Shown here piece after piece: positions 8,775 to 20,902 of a stretch of DNA of 64,000 nucleotides; the stretch's first letter is position 1; each line of letters begins with the position of its first letter. The stretch is from NCBI RefSeq assembly GCF_011045115.1, contig NZ_JAAKZG010000003.1, positions 434,001 to 498,000 on the forward strand, given 5' to 3'. The position numbers and the translations under genes were made by a program. The stretch comes from Mesorhizobium zhangyense (GTDB lineage: Bacteria; Pseudomonadota; Alphaproteobacteria; Rhizobiales; Rhizobiaceae). A model generated the notes under the pieces. It was not told the origin of the DNA, did not search any database, and saw nothing but the letters and a program-made list of their open reading frames with translations.

Positions 8775-9197
8775 ATGGAAAGCACCAGCTTTACCCCCAC
8801 CACCAACCCGGCCAAGACGGGCATTCTCGGGCTTTGTCCACGCTGCCAGAAAGGCCATCTGTTTCAGGGCTTCGTAAAACTCGCGCCGCGATGCGAGGTC
8901 TGCGGCCTTGATTATTCCTTTGCCGACCCGGCCGACGGCCCGGCCTTCTTTTCCATGACGATCGTTGCGGTGCCCGCCCTACTCTTCGCGCTCTGGCTGC
9001 AGCTGACCTATGAGCCGCCGATCTTGGTTCATCTGCTGACCACGCTGCCGCTGACCCTTCTCGCCTGCACCGCGCTGTTGCGGCCGCTGAAAGGCTGGCT
9101 CGTCTGCTCGCAGTTCTTCCACAAGGCCGAGGAAGGATCGATCGATCGCGAATGGCACGCCAAGGCAGTGCGCGACCGCGACGCCGGCAAGGTCTGA
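8775..9197 (+). CDS. DUF983 family membrane protein
   Basis: 140 aa. An N-terminal zinc-ribbon-like pair (CPRCQKG, then CEVCGLDY) is followed by two membrane segments, about 52-75 and 80-100, ending in the FHKAEEG segment typical of DUF983. No biochemical function is established for the family. The ATG at 8775 has GAGGT five bases upstream; an ATG at 8763 would add four residues. A two-sided hairpin follows. Confidence 0.85.
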   Translation: MESTSFTPTTNPAKTGILGLCPRCQKGHLFQGFVKLAPRCEVCGLDYSFADPADGPAFFSMTIVAVPALLFALWLQLTYEPPILVHLLTTLPLTLLACTALLRPLKGWLVCSQFFHKAEEGSIDREWHAKAVRDRDAGKV

Positions 9198-9203
9198 AAT
9201 CAA

Positions 9204-9236
9204 GAAGCCCGCCCCAGCTTGGCTGGAACGGGCTTC
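9204..9236. terminator. Bidirectional hairpin between convergent genes
   Basis: GAAGCCCG (9204-9211) pairs with CGGGCTTC (9229-9236), and an inner stem CCAGC/GGCTGG closes a small loop. It sits between the convergent DUF983 and metallopeptidase genes, with modest T-richness on the minus-strand exit. Confidence 0.6.
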
Positions 9237-9257
9237 GTAAGAATCATAACGCTCCGT

Positions 9258-10169
9258 TCAGACAGGATTGTTGAACGTGTCGCAATCCGCCAGCTTGCCG
9301 CTCTGGAAGCCTCGGTTGAACCAGGTCACGCGCTGTGCCGAGGTGCCGTGGTTGAAGCTTTCCGGCACGACATAGCCCTGCGTCTTGCGTTGGAGCGTAT
9401 CGTCGCCGATCTGCTGGGCGGCATTCAGCGCCTCTTCCAGATCGCCCTGCTCAAGCAGTCCCTTCTGGGCGGTGAAGTGGCCCCAGATTCCGGCGAAGCA
9501 GTCGGCCTGCAGTTCGACGCGTGTCGACATCTGGTTGGCCTGCGCCTCACCCATCTGTTGGCGCATCTGGTTGAATTTCGGCAGGATGCCGGTCAGGTTC
9601 TGGACATGGTGGCCGACCTCATGCGCCAGCACATAGGCCTGGGCGAAATCGCCCGAAGCGCCGAACTGCCGGTCGAGCTGGTCGTAGAAGGCGAGGTCGA
9701 TATAGACCTTGCGGTCGCCGGGGCAATAGAACGGACCGGAAGCCGCAGAAGCGAAGCCGCAGGCCGAACGCGTCTGACCTGAAAACAGCACCATCGTCGG
9801 CTCTTCGTATTTCAAACCCTCGGCCTGGAATATGCCGCTCCAGACGTCTTCGGTTTCGGCAAGTACGGTCGAGACGAACTGCTTCATCTCGTCATTGGAT
9901 TTCGGTTCGGTCTGGCTGATCTGGCCGCCACCGCCAGGCACCGAACCGTCGCCGCCGGCCAATATCGCCATCGGGTCAATGCCGCAGGCCCTCAGCGCGA
10001 AGAACAGCACCACCAGGATGATGATGCCTGAAAGCCCGCCACCGCCTGTCGCGCCGCCGATCGGAATGCGGAAGCCGCCGCCGCGTCCAAGCCCGCCACC
10101 ACCGAAGCCGCCGCCCTGGCCGCGCTCGTCCTCAACATTCTCACTCTGCCGACGACCTTTCCAAAGCAT
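9258..10169 (-). CDS. ypfJ: YpfJ/KPN_02809-family neutral zinc metallopeptidase
   Basis: 303 aa. After a Gly/Arg-rich N-terminus there is one membrane segment (about residues 50-65), then an extracytoplasmic domain. The zinc site is AHEVGHHVQ (HExxH) at about residue 186. The family pattern AYVLAHEVGHHVQ…GILPKFN and the ending with NHGTSAQRVTWFNRGF match YpfJ. Physiological substrates are unknown. GAGG lies before the ATG. Confidence 0.9.
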   Translation of the reverse strand: MLWKGRRQSENVEDERGQGGGFGGGGLGRGGGFRIPIGGATGGGGLSGIIILVVLFFALRACGIDPMAILAGGDGSVPGGGGQISQTEPKSNDEMKQFVSTVLAETEDVWSGIFQAEGLKYEEPTMVLFSGQTRSACGFASAASGPFYCPGDRKVYIDLAFYDQLDRQFGASGDFAQAYVLAHEVGHHVQNLTGILPKFNQMRQQMGEAQANQMSTRVELQADCFAGIWGHFTAQKGLLEQGDLEEALNAAQQIGDDTLQRKTQGYVVPESFNHGTSAQRVTWFNRGFQSGKLADCDTFNNPV

Positions 10170-10386
10170 GCCAACCTCTTCCCTGTTTCGCCGCGCCCAT
10201 GCATGCCCGCGTCTGCGAGCTGACCTAAACAGACAATTACTCCAACGGTTGCATCAAGTCACAAGAAATTTGGAACACAGGGGCAATCCCGATACGCACA
10301 ACTCACAGCGATCTTCGTTTTCAAGCAGATGAAAAAGGAGTAGCTTCAATGCGATAAACCCAGCCGGCTTTCAGGCGAGGTCAAAT

Positions 10387-11214
10387 ATGACCACCGAGGA
10401 GGACGTTGCGAGGCACTACAGTCACGGCGCGCTTGAACGCGCGATCCTCGACGCGCTGAAGACAGCCGGGAAGGATGTTGACCGCCTCGACCCCGCAGAC
10501 CTTTCCGGCGCCGACGAGTTCCATCTCGGCTGGCTCGCCGCCACCGTCGATCTGGCCAACGACCTTGCCATCTCCCCGGGCATGAAACTGCTCGATGTCG
10601 GCGCCGGCATCGGCGGACCGGCGCGTTATTTTGCCGAGCATCACGGCTGCACCGTCATCGGCGTCGACCTCACCGAGGAGTTTGTCAGCGTTGCAACCTC
10701 GCTAACCGGGCGCTGCGGGCTTGCGGACCTTGTCTCGTTCCGGCAGGCGAGCGCGCTTTCGCTGCCTTTCGAGGACGCCAGCTTCGACCGCGCCACGCTC
10801 ATCCATGTCGGCATGAACGTCAGTGACAAGGCCGGCGCATTCCGCGAGGTGCATCGCATTCTCAAGAAGGGCGGCGTGTTCGGCGTCTACGACATCATGA
10901 ATATCAGCGGCCAGGACCTACCCTACCCGATGCCCTGGGCCGACACGCTGGAAACCAGCTTCGTCGAAGCCCCTGCGACCTATCGCAAGCTGCTGACAAA
11001 AGCAGGCCTCATGATCGTCACGGAAAAGAACCGGCGCCAGATGGCGCTGACGCTCGGTCGCGAAATGCGTGAAAACGCCGCCAAAAACGGCGCACCCATG
11101 CTTAGCCTGCACACGCTGATGGGACCGGCAACGCCGCAGCGGCTGGGTAATGTCATGACTGCCCTTGCCGACGGCACGATCGCGCCGATCCAGATGCTGG
11201 CCCGCAAGTTATGA
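10387..11214 (+). CDS. Class I SAM-dependent methyltransferase
   Basis: 275 aa. Motif I LDVGAGIGGPARYFA (about residues 69-83), the acidic post-I residue in IGVDLT, and motif II in SFDRATLIHVGMN are clear. It resembles the sarcosine/dimethylglycine N-methyltransferase and ubiquinone/sterol-type family, but the substrate cannot be named. GAGGT precedes the ATG. A DUF1428 gene follows 88 bases later on the same strand, with its own Shine-Dalgarno. Confidence 0.85.
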   Translation: MTTEEDVARHYSHGALERAILDALKTAGKDVDRLDPADLSGADEFHLGWLAATVDLANDLAISPGMKLLDVGAGIGGPARYFAEHHGCTVIGVDLTEEFVSVATSLTGRCGLADLVSFRQASALSLPFEDASFDRATLIHVGMNVSDKAGAFREVHRILKKGGVFGVYDIMNISGQDLPYPMPWADTLETSFVEAPATYRKLLTKAGLMIVTEKNRRQMALTLGREMRENAAKNGAPMLSLHTLMGPATPQRLGNVMTALADGTIAPIQMLARKL

Positions 11215-11302
11215 TGAGATTAGTCTTCTCGTAGCGGCAGACGCGGAACCTCGCCGTCGCTTCAGCCGTTGCAGGTGATCGTTGTCAGGAGGAGTTGACC
11301 CA

Positions 11303-11659
11303 ATGCCATATGTCGATGGTTTCATTCTTGCAGTGCCCACCGAGAAGATGGAGGACTACAAGAAAATGGCGCAGACGGCCGGCGAGATCTGGATAGATCA
11401 CGGTGCGCTTTCCTTCGTCGAGACTGTGGCAGACGATGTGCCCTATGGCGAAGTCACATCCTTCCCGCGCGCCGTGCTGCAAAAGGAAGGCGAAACGGTC
11501 GTCTTCTCCTGGATCACCTATGAATCGCGCGAGGCCCGCGACGAAATCAACAAGAAGGTGATGGCCGACCCACGCCTCAAGATCGACGATCCGCACAGCA
11601 TGCCCTTCGACGGCAAGCGCATGATCTATGGCGGGTTCAAGACACTGATAGAACTCTAG
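11303..11659 (+). CDS. DUF1428 family protein
   Basis: 118 aa, a compact α/β-barrel-like dimer family without known activity. Family marks are the opening MPYVDGFILAVP and the closing MPFDGKRMIYGGF. AGGAGG ends about ten bases before the ATG at 11303; a longer reading from an upstream TTG is less likely. Confidence 0.85.
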   Translation: MPYVDGFILAVPTEKMEDYKKMAQTAGEIWIDHGALSFVETVADDVPYGEVTSFPRAVLQKEGETVVFSWITYESREARDEINKKVMADPRLKIDDPHSMPFDGKRMIYGGFKTLIEL

Positions 11660-11695
11660 CGACCGGCAGGCGCCGCCGTCACAGGACCGGGCCCA

Positions 11696-11881
11696 CTACT
11701 TCTGCTTCGTCCCCGCGCTCTTGCCGTCAGAACTGCGTGAGCGTTCCTCGAAGCGCTTTTCGCCCTTCTTTAAGTCTCTGCCTGTCTTCGCCTCCACCTT
11801 GCGTTCTTCCTTGGCAGTGGCCTGCTTGAGGCCCTTGGCGGCGGCCTTGCCTTTTGCAGTCGGTGCTTCCTTCACGCCCAT
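11696..11881 (-). CDS. Small Lys/Ala-rich basic protein
   Basis: 61 aa, strongly basic and low in hydrophobics (PTAKGKAAAKGLKQATAKEE, and ending GKSAGTKQK). Its composition recalls histone-H1-like or nucleic-acid-associated small proteins, but no family is recognised. The start is supported by GGAGGAAA upstream of the ATG at 11879-11881. It is convergent with the DUF1428 gene. Confidence 0.65.
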   Translation of the reverse strand: MGVKEAPTAKGKAAAKGLKQATAKEERKVEAKTGRDLKKGEKRFEERSRSSDGKSAGTKQK

Positions 11882-12053
11882 GACGTTTCCTCCACGTTGA
11901 GGCCGGAACCTTCCGGCTAGCACCAACGCGCGATCCTCTCCGTCGTTCCGGGCAATTGCAGAACCTGCGGTAGCATTGCCCAGGCACGTTCTGCACCGCG
12001 CCAAAAATATTCCGCAGCGCACCACTTGCGCTCGTCAGGTTTTCACGCCATTT

Positions 12054-12084
12054 TGAGAATGATTTGCAATTGCAAGAATTCTCA
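12054..12084 (+). promoter_or_regulatory. Palindromic operator upstream of mntH (possible Mur/Fur-type box)
   Basis: A 7-bp inverted repeat TGAGAAT (12054-12060) and ATTCTCA (12078-12084) encloses the perfect palindrome TTGCAATTGCAA (12064-12075). TGCAA-rich palindromes before manganese-uptake genes are typical targets of the Fur-family regulator Mur in rhizobia. That assignment is inference. Confidence 0.55.
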
Positions 12085-12099
12085 GCCATAGAGCCAGGA

Positions 12100-13446
12100 A
12101 TGGACTTCAAGCCCCGCACGATGGAAAACCTCACCGGCTGGCGTCAGCCGCGCGGCGAGGCATCCCTTTCAGATGTCCACGGTTCGATCGCAATCCGCAC
12201 CAGCGGCCCCGGCTGGCGCAGGGCAATCTCCTTCGTCGGCCCCGGCTATCTCGTCGCCGTTGGCTACATGGACCCCGGCAACTGGGCGACCTCGCTCGCC
12301 GGCGGCTCGAAATTCGGCTATGCGCTGCTCACGGTCGCACTCGTCTCCAACATCATGGCGATCGTTCTGCAGGCGCTGTGCGCGCGGCTCGCCATCGGCT
12401 CTGGCCGCGATCTCGCCCAGGCCTGCCGCGACGCCTACGGCAAGCCGGTCGCCTATGTCCTGTGGTTCATGGCCGAGATCGCCATCGTCGCCACCGACAT
12501 CGCCGAAGTCATCGGCACGGCCATCGGCCTCAACCTGATCTTCGGCATTCCGCTCGAGATCGGCGTGCTCATCACCGCACTCGACGTCTTCCTGATCCTT
12601 TATCTCCAAAAACTCGGCTTCCGCTGGGTCGAGGCGCTCATCATCACGCTGCTCGGCGTCATTGCCGCTTGTTTCGCGGTGCAAATCGCGCTGGCCGATC
12701 CTGACTGGGGCGGCGTCATCCGCGGCTTCGCGCCGACCACCGAGATCGTCACCAACCCGGAAATGCTCTATCTGGCGCTCGGCATTCTCGGTGCCACCGT
12801 GATGCCGCACAATCTCTATCTGCACTCCGGCATCGTGCAGACTCGCGCCTATGGCGACACCGTGCCGGAAAAGCGCCAGGCGCTGAAATACGCCACCATC
12901 GATTCCACGGTCGCGCTGATGTTCGCGCTGCTCATCAACGCCGCGATCCTGATCCTGGCGGCAGCGACCTTCAACAAGGCCGGCCAGACCGACATCGTCG
13001 AGATCGGCCAGGCGCACTCCCTGCTCGCACCGCTGCTGGGTCTGGCCATCGCACCGACCCTCTTCGGCATCGCGCTGATCTGCTGCGGCATCAATTCGAC
13101 GGTCACCGCGACGCTCGCCGGCCAGATCGTCATGGAGGGTTTTCTCCACATCAAGCTGCCGCCATGGCTGCGCCGCCTGATCACACGCGCCATCGCCATC
13201 ATTCCCGCCGCCGGCGTCACCATCTGGTACGGCGACAGCGGCACGGCCAAGCTCTTGATCCTCACCCAGGTCGTGCTCAGCCTGCAGCTTTCCTTTGCCG
13301 TGTTTCCGCTGGTTATGTTCACCGCAAACAAGGCTAAGATGGGCGCGCTAGTAGCACCGCGCTACCTCACCGCCTTTGCAATGCTGATCGCGATCGTCAT
13401 CGCGCTGCTGAACATAAAGCTGCTGTTCGATTTCGTTCTCGCCTGA
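12100..13446 (+). CDS. mntH: Nramp-family divalent metal (Mn/Fe) transporter
   Basis: Proton-coupled Mn2+/Fe2+ importer of the inner membrane, 448 aa from this ATG, with about 11 transmembrane helices. The metal-binding signature of TM1 ([19 protein letters not shown]) and the TM6 motif ([12 protein letters not shown], containing the MPH) are intact. The start is uncertain: the ATG at 12100 has AGGA directly adjacent, the ATG at 12121 has none, and the open frame extends back into the palindrome. It stands alone, with the palindromic operator just upstream suggesting metal-responsive control. Confidence 0.92.
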   Translation: MDFKPRTMENLTGWRQPRGEASLSDVHGSIAIRTSGPGWRRAISFVGPGYLVAVGYMDPGNWATSLAGGSKFGYALLTVALVSNIMAIVLQALCARLAIGSGRDLAQACRDAYGKPVAYVLWFMAEIAIVATDIAEVIGTAIGLNLIFGIPLEIGVLITALDVFLILYLQKLGFRWVEALIITLLGVIAACFAVQIALADPDWGGVIRGFAPTTEIVTNPEMLYLALGILGATVMPHNLYLHSGIVQTRAYGDTVPEKRQALKYATIDSTVALMFALLINAAILILAAATFNKAGQTDIVEIGQAHSLLAPLLGLAIAPTLFGIALICCGINSTVTATLAGQIVMEGFLHIKLPPWLRRLITRAIAIIPAAGVTIWYGDSGTAKLLILTQVVLSLQLSFAVFPLVMFTANKAKMGALVAPRYLTAFAMLIAIVIALLNIKLLFDFVLA

Positions 13447-13503
13447 GCCGCTGACATTCCCGATTGCGGCGGCTAAAACATAGCCGGCATCTGGAGTCGG
13501 CTC

Positions 13504-14256
13504 ATGAAAATAGCAGTCATCGCAGACATTCACGGCAACGTCGTTGCACTCGACGCCGTCCTCGCCGACCTTGAAAAACGTGGCGGTGCAGACCTGATCG
13601 TCAATCTCGGCGATTGCGTCGCCGGACCTCTCTGGCCGCGCGAGACTTTCGAGCGCCTCGAAAAGCTCGGCCTGCCCACCGTGCGCGGCAATCACGATCG
13701 CCGCGTCGCCGAGAAGGTCTCTGACGAAATGTGGCCCTCCGATCGCTTTGCCCATGAGCAGCTTACGCCGCAACAGCGCGATGCACTGGCCGCCCTGCCC
13801 CTCCAGTTGGAGATCGCGTCTTCGGTGCTCGCCTTCCACGCCCGGCCCGATCATGACGAGCGCTACCTTGCCGACGCCATCGTCGACGGCTATCTCGTAC
13901 GCGCGCCGCTGGTGGCGATCGAGAAGAGGCTTGGCCAGCTCGATCCTGCTTACAGGCTGCTGCTCTGTGGCCACAGCCACCGCCCTGAACTTGTGCGGCT
14001 TTCGGACGGCCGGATGATCTTCAATCCCGGAAGCGTCGGCGAGCCCGCATATTTCGACGACACCGAACCGGCGCACGCTTCGCAACAAGGTTCGCCGCAC
14101 GCGCGCTACGGCATGGTCGAGATCGACCCCGAGGGCGCGATGCACTTCGAGTTCTTCGCCATCACCTATGATTGGGAAAGTGCTGCGCGACAGGCCGAGC
14201 AAACAGGCCGGCCGGAATGGGCCCATGCTCTGCGCACAGGCTTCATGCCGGCCTGA
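13504..14256 (+). CDS. Calcineurin-like metallophosphoesterase
   Basis: 250 aa. Dinuclear-metal motifs are in family order: DIHGN (about 9-13), GDCV (about 37-40), GNHDRR (about 60-65), and the late CGHSHRP (about 157-163) with NPGSVGEP. It belongs to the YfcE/ApaH-related group; the substrate (phosphodiester or nucleotide) cannot be told. It ends nine bases from the convergent MFS gene. Confidence 0.88.
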   Translation: MKIAVIADIHGNVVALDAVLADLEKRGGADLIVNLGDCVAGPLWPRETFERLEKLGLPTVRGNHDRRVAEKVSDEMWPSDRFAHEQLTPQQRDALAALPLQLEIASSVLAFHARPDHDERYLADAIVDGYLVRAPLVAIEKRLGQLDPAYRLLLCGHSHRPELVRLSDGRMIFNPGSVGEPAYFDDTEPAHASQQGSPHARYGMVEIDPEGAMHFEFFAITYDWESAARQAEQTGRPEWAHALRTGFMPA

Positions 14257-14265
14257 TGTAGTTCC

Positions 14266-15450
14266 CTATTCGGCAGGCGTCGCAGCCATGAAGCGGCGAT
14301 GCGAGCGCAGGCCGGCATAAAGCACTGCAAGTGCCGCAACAGGGAACAAGGCAGCGACGAAGCCGAGATCGGCCGGCGCCGCATATTCCAGCACCCGCCC
14401 GCCGAGCGCGGTGCCTGCGGCAATGCCGAAATACATCGCCGAGGCATTGAGCGAGAGCGTCAGATGCGCAACCTCGGGTGCATAGCCGACAATGCGGCTT
14501 GCCTGTGCAGGCGGGAATGCCCAGCCGATGATGCCCCAGGGCAGCATGATGCCGATCAGCAGCGGCCCGGCAAGGTGATGCGGCAGGAGATGCAGGCCGA
14601 ATGCGATGGCCAGCGCAATCGCCACCGAAGCCACGAGCGAACCCACGACCATCCGCGTCGCGCCGATTCGGTCGGCCAGGTAGCCGCTGGACAGATTGCC
14701 GATCACCGCACCGACGCCGAAGGCGAGCAGCAGGCCGGGCAAGGACAGCTTGGACAGCCCCGCCCCATCGATCGCCAGCGGCGCCAGATAGGAAATGATC
14801 ATGAAACCGCCGGCAAGATACAGGAAGGTCACCACCAGCGACGGCGCAATGCCGGCACGGCCGATGATGCTGAAGCGCTCGCCAAGCGTCAGCTTCGTTC
14901 CCGACAGCCCGCGCGGCAGGCGGAACCACAGCACGGTCGCACAAGCCAGCGCCAGCAGCGAGATCGCACCGAATGTGCCGCGCCAGCCCCAGACTGCAGC
15001 AATCAGCGCACCCAGCGGCGCGCCGAGCGCCACCGCAAAGGTCGTACCGCCCACCACCACCGATATCGCCAAAGCGCGATGCTCGGGCCCAGCCAGCGAG
15101 ACGGCGGTCGCCTGTGCGGTGGCGGCGAACAGGCCGCTCGCCATGCCCATGACGATCTGTGCAAGCAGCAATGTCGTGAACGATACACTGGTGGCGGCAA
15201 TCGCGTTGCCGGCCACGAAGGTCAGCATCGCCGCCGTCAGCACCCGCCGCCTGTCGGCAGCGCCCGCAAGGGCGGAAAGCAGCGGCGCGCCGATGGCATA
15301 GGAAAGCGAGAAGACCGTGATGAGGTAGCCGGCCTTGGGTATGGTCGTGTGCGTGTCGGCGGCGATGAACGGCAGCAGGCTCGAAAACACGAAGCCGACC
15401 GTGCTCATGGTAAACGAGCCGACCGCCAGCCAGATAAGGCGCTTGTCCAT
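14266..15450 (-). CDS. MFS transporter (drug/sugar efflux type)
   Basis: 394 aa with 12 predicted membrane helices and an MFS motif A-like loop (SGYLADRIGATR) between helices 8 and 9. The N-terminal half has PLLSALAGAADRRRVL in the corresponding position. It resembles the AraJ/YdhP-type DHA1 efflux group. The start ATG at 15448-15450 follows AAGGA; the longer open frame upstream overlaps the operator and is rejected. It is transcribed divergently from an ArsR-type regulator across a shared operator, so that regulator is its likely repressor. Confidence 0.88.
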   Translation of the reverse strand: MDKRLIWLAVGSFTMSTVGFVFSSLLPFIAADTHTTIPKAGYLITVFSLSYAIGAPLLSALAGAADRRRVLTAAMLTFVAGNAIAATSVSFTTLLLAQIVMGMASGLFAATAQATAVSLAGPEHRALAISVVVGGTTFAVALGAPLGALIAAVWGWRGTFGAISLLALACATVLWFRLPRGLSGTKLTLGERFSIIGRAGIAPSLVVTFLYLAGGFMIISYLAPLAIDGAGLSKLSLPGLLLAFGVGAVIGNLSSGYLADRIGATRMVVGSLVASVAIALAIAFGLHLLPHHLAGPLLIGIMLPWGIIGWAFPPAQASRIVGYAPEVAHLTLSLNASAMYFGIAAGTALGGRVLEYAAPADLGFVAALFPVAALAVLYAGLRSHRRFMAATPAE

Positions 15451-15464
15451 GGGACCAATCCTTA

Positions 15465-15510
15465 GTTCAAATATTATTGAACTATTGAACTTGATTGCGC
15501 GCCATGTCAA
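15465..15510 (-). promoter_or_regulatory. ArsR-type operator and MFS promoter
   Basis: GTTCAA (15465-15470) and TTGAAC (15477-15482) form an inverted repeat, and a third TTGAAC lies at 15485-15490. On the minus strand a consensus TTGACA (15505-15510) is followed after 17 bases by CAATAG (15482-15487), which overlaps the operator. Repressor binding would cover the −10. Confidence 0.65.
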
Positions 15511-15590
15511 TGTAGTCGCACATGCTTCCTGTCAGCCTGATGTCAGGAAGACGCATTGAACCCGAACGCCTGCGCAGCTAGTTTTCAGCC

Positions 15591-15959
15591 ATGACCTTGC
15601 CCCATCCCACCGCCGACCAGATTTCGCTGCCCAACGTGCTGGCCGTGCTTGGCGACCAGACGCGCCTCGCCATCATCGGCTATCTCGCGCTGCGCGAGGG
15701 CCAGCCGACGATGTGCATGCAGTTCACCGATTTCGGCTCCAAGACCAATATCAGCTACCACCTGGCCAAGCTGCGCGAGGCCGGCATCACCCGCACCGAG
15801 GCCGTCGGCACCATGCGGCTGATCACGCTGCGCCGCGACGACCTCAACGCCCGCTTCCCCGGCCTGCTCGATTCGATCATTACGGCGGCGGTCGACCTGC
15901 CGATGGTGCAGAAGATAGCTGAAGCGCAGGATGAGATGCTGGCGGTCGAGCAGGGTTGA
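15591..15959 (+). CDS. ArsR-family winged-helix regulator
   Basis: 122 aa. It has the short ArsR winged helix-turn-helix: LAVLGDQTRLAIIGYLA (helices 1-2), TNISYHLAKLREAGI (recognition helix) and RTEAVGTMRLITLRRDDL (wing). A single Cys at about position 41 (TMCMQF) is not a clear metal site, so the inducer is unknown. It is divergent from the MFS efflux gene with a palindromic operator between, fitting a local repressor–exporter pair. Confidence 0.85.
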   Translation: MTLPHPTADQISLPNVLAVLGDQTRLAIIGYLALREGQPTMCMQFTDFGSKTNISYHLAKLREAGITRTEAVGTMRLITLRRDDLNARFPGLLDSIITAAVDLPMVQKIAEAQDEMLAVEQG

Positions 15960-16025
15960 CCTGGCATTTCCACCCCGCATCACGGGTGGCTGGAAATGGC
16001 GGCGGTTTCCCAGTAACAGCGTGAC

Positions 16026-16448
16026 ATGAAAACTTTTCAGACTGGCTTAGTGGCCGCACTCGCATCTTCGTGTTTCATCAGCTTGGCTCACGCCTATACC
16101 GATGAGGATTCTTACGTGGCAGTGAGCGGCACCGCGATGAGCGTGACCGGCGACATTCAATTCGATGACTTCAGTATCACCTTTGAGAACGGAAAAACGC
16201 TGAACTTCTCAGGCCTCGTGGCCGACACTTTCATCGTTGACGGCCAGGAAGTTCCAGCATCTGTCTATCAAGTTAGTCACCCGGGCGACCCGGTACTCGA
16301 AAACGACAACCGCCTATGCGGGTCCGGCGCAGTCACCTACATCGCAAACTGGGACGATAACGGCCGCTCTCTCGTAGCTGTCTTCACCGGCGACGAAGCC
16401 CCGTCGAGCAATGAAGAAATGTGCGCCTCTTATACCTACGAGCAATGA
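16026..16448 (+). CDS. Hypothetical secreted protein
   Basis: 140 aa. A clear Sec signal (residues about 1-23, ending SLAHA) precedes a mature acidic β-rich domain with two cysteines (CGSGAV and MCASYTYEQ) that could form a disulphide. No family recognised. Base composition is less GC-rich than neighbours, which fits recent acquisition or relaxed constraint. No Shine-Dalgarno is obvious before the ATG. It is followed by a large palindromic repeat. Confidence 0.7.
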   Translation: MKTFQTGLVAALASSCFISLAHAYTDEDSYVAVSGTAMSVTGDIQFDDFSITFENGKTLNFSGLVADTFIVDGQEVPASVYQVSHPGDPVLENDNRLCGSGAVTYIANWDDNGRSLVAVFTGDEAPSSNEEMCASYTYEQ

Positions 16449-16516
16449 TGCCGCGCGGTGCACTTCCTGAATTGGTAAAGTGACCATCACCTGTCGATCT
16501 CCCGATGGTACAAAAG

Positions 16517-16670
16517 ACCCCTCTCCGTCTCGGCTTCGCCGAGCCACCTCTCCCCATTTCATGGGGCGAGGAACCTAAATCCTGAAATGCAGCGGCCAAG
16601 CAAAGCTTGGGTTCCTCGCCCCCGCAAAGCGGGGGAGAGGTGGCTCGGCAAAGCCGAGACGGAGAGGGGT
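16517..16670. repeat. Palindromic intergenic repeat, about 39-bp imperfect arms
   Basis: The left arm (16517-16555, beginning ACCCCTCTCCGTCTCGGC) pairs with the right arm (16631-16670) with few mismatches. An inner inverted repeat around GGTTCCTCGCCCC/GGGGCGAGGAACC nests inside. It uses the same CTCTCC/GGAGAG style of arms as the other palindromes but a different core. Confidence 0.88.
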
Positions 16671-16751
16671 ACGGCCTCGATCCAATCCCCCCAAATCCCT
16701 CCCGCATGGCTGCCTTGCCGAAACGCCGCAAGGATTCACACATTTTCGGGG

Positions 16752-16843
16752 TTACAACCGCCCAATCATTTGCCTATAAGGCGCCCTTAGCCTGACAACA
16801 GACTCTGATGCGCACCGGCCGGGCATTCCCGCGCCGGTATTTT
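16752..16843 (+). promoter_or_regulatory. carB promoter and attenuator-like leader hairpin
   Basis: TTACAA (16752-16757), 17 bases, TATAAG (16775-16780) predict a start near 16787. A strong hairpin follows at 16814-16838 (ACCGGCCGGG with CCCG, a bulged C, GCCGGT), then ATTTTG at 16839-16844, 32 bases before the carB ATG. This is the layout of a transcription attenuator. Confidence 0.55.
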
Positions 16844-16875
16844 GCGCAGAGCGACCACGAACGGACCGAGCCACC

Positions 16876-20355
<3,480 letters not shown>

Positions 20356-20467
20356 ACCCTTCTGATCGACCCACAACGCACCGCCTGCAGTCCAGATATG
20401 GTATCCTCTGTAAAGAGAATTCGGTTTGCTATCTCGACCGGCAGACCATGTCACCGTCTCATCAGAC

Positions 20468-20902
20468 TTACTCTGGCACTTTGGGACCCGCCCAGGTCGC
20501 CACAGCAAACATCGATGCGAACAGGATCGCCTGTATGATGAGCACGATGAATATCCAAGACGCACAGTCCCACCAAAAATTGAGAAGCTCCTGCGCAACT
20601 CGATCCAGCGGATATTGATATTTGAACCGTATCCAATAGCAAATGAACCCGGCAAGCAGGGCCAAGATCAGAAGCACTAGCGCGGTTGTTTTATGTGCTC
20701 TCGCGGACCAGCCCCGCGTTAGAAGAGCAAAAATTATCGTTAGCATACATGCAAACGCTATCCCAGTATTGGCTACTGAATTGGGGGCTCCAGGTCGCAT
20801 TACTAGCGTATCTTTGAAAAGATCATACCAACTAGAAGCCCACGCAGAGACAAGCGACGGCGTTACAGCTGTAATCAATTCCAAGAAGCCTTTTATTGTC
20901 AT
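20468..20902 (-). CDS. Hypothetical membrane protein, second gene of a low-GC pair
   Basis: 144 aa with three likely membrane helices (around residues 45-62, 70-92 and 115-135), separated by basic loops. No family recognised. Its ATG overlaps the stop of the preceding gene in an ATGA (20899-20902), so the two are translationally coupled. Base composition is markedly more AT-rich than the carB side, pointing to horizontal acquisition. Confidence 0.65.
   Translation of the reverse strand: MTIKGFLELITAVTPSLVSAWASSWYDLFKDTLVMRPGAPNSVANTGIAFACMLTIIFALLTRGWSARAHKTTALVLLILALLAGFICYWIRFKYQYPLDRVAQELLNFWWDCASWIFIVLIIQAILFASMFAVATWAGPKVPE

Larger units (their letters stand above)
16449..16875. other. 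Intergenic region ahead of carB
   Basis: 427 bases with no gene. It contains the palindromic repeat at 16517-16670 and the carB promoter and leader at 16752-16843, both listed separately. Confidence 0.5.
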
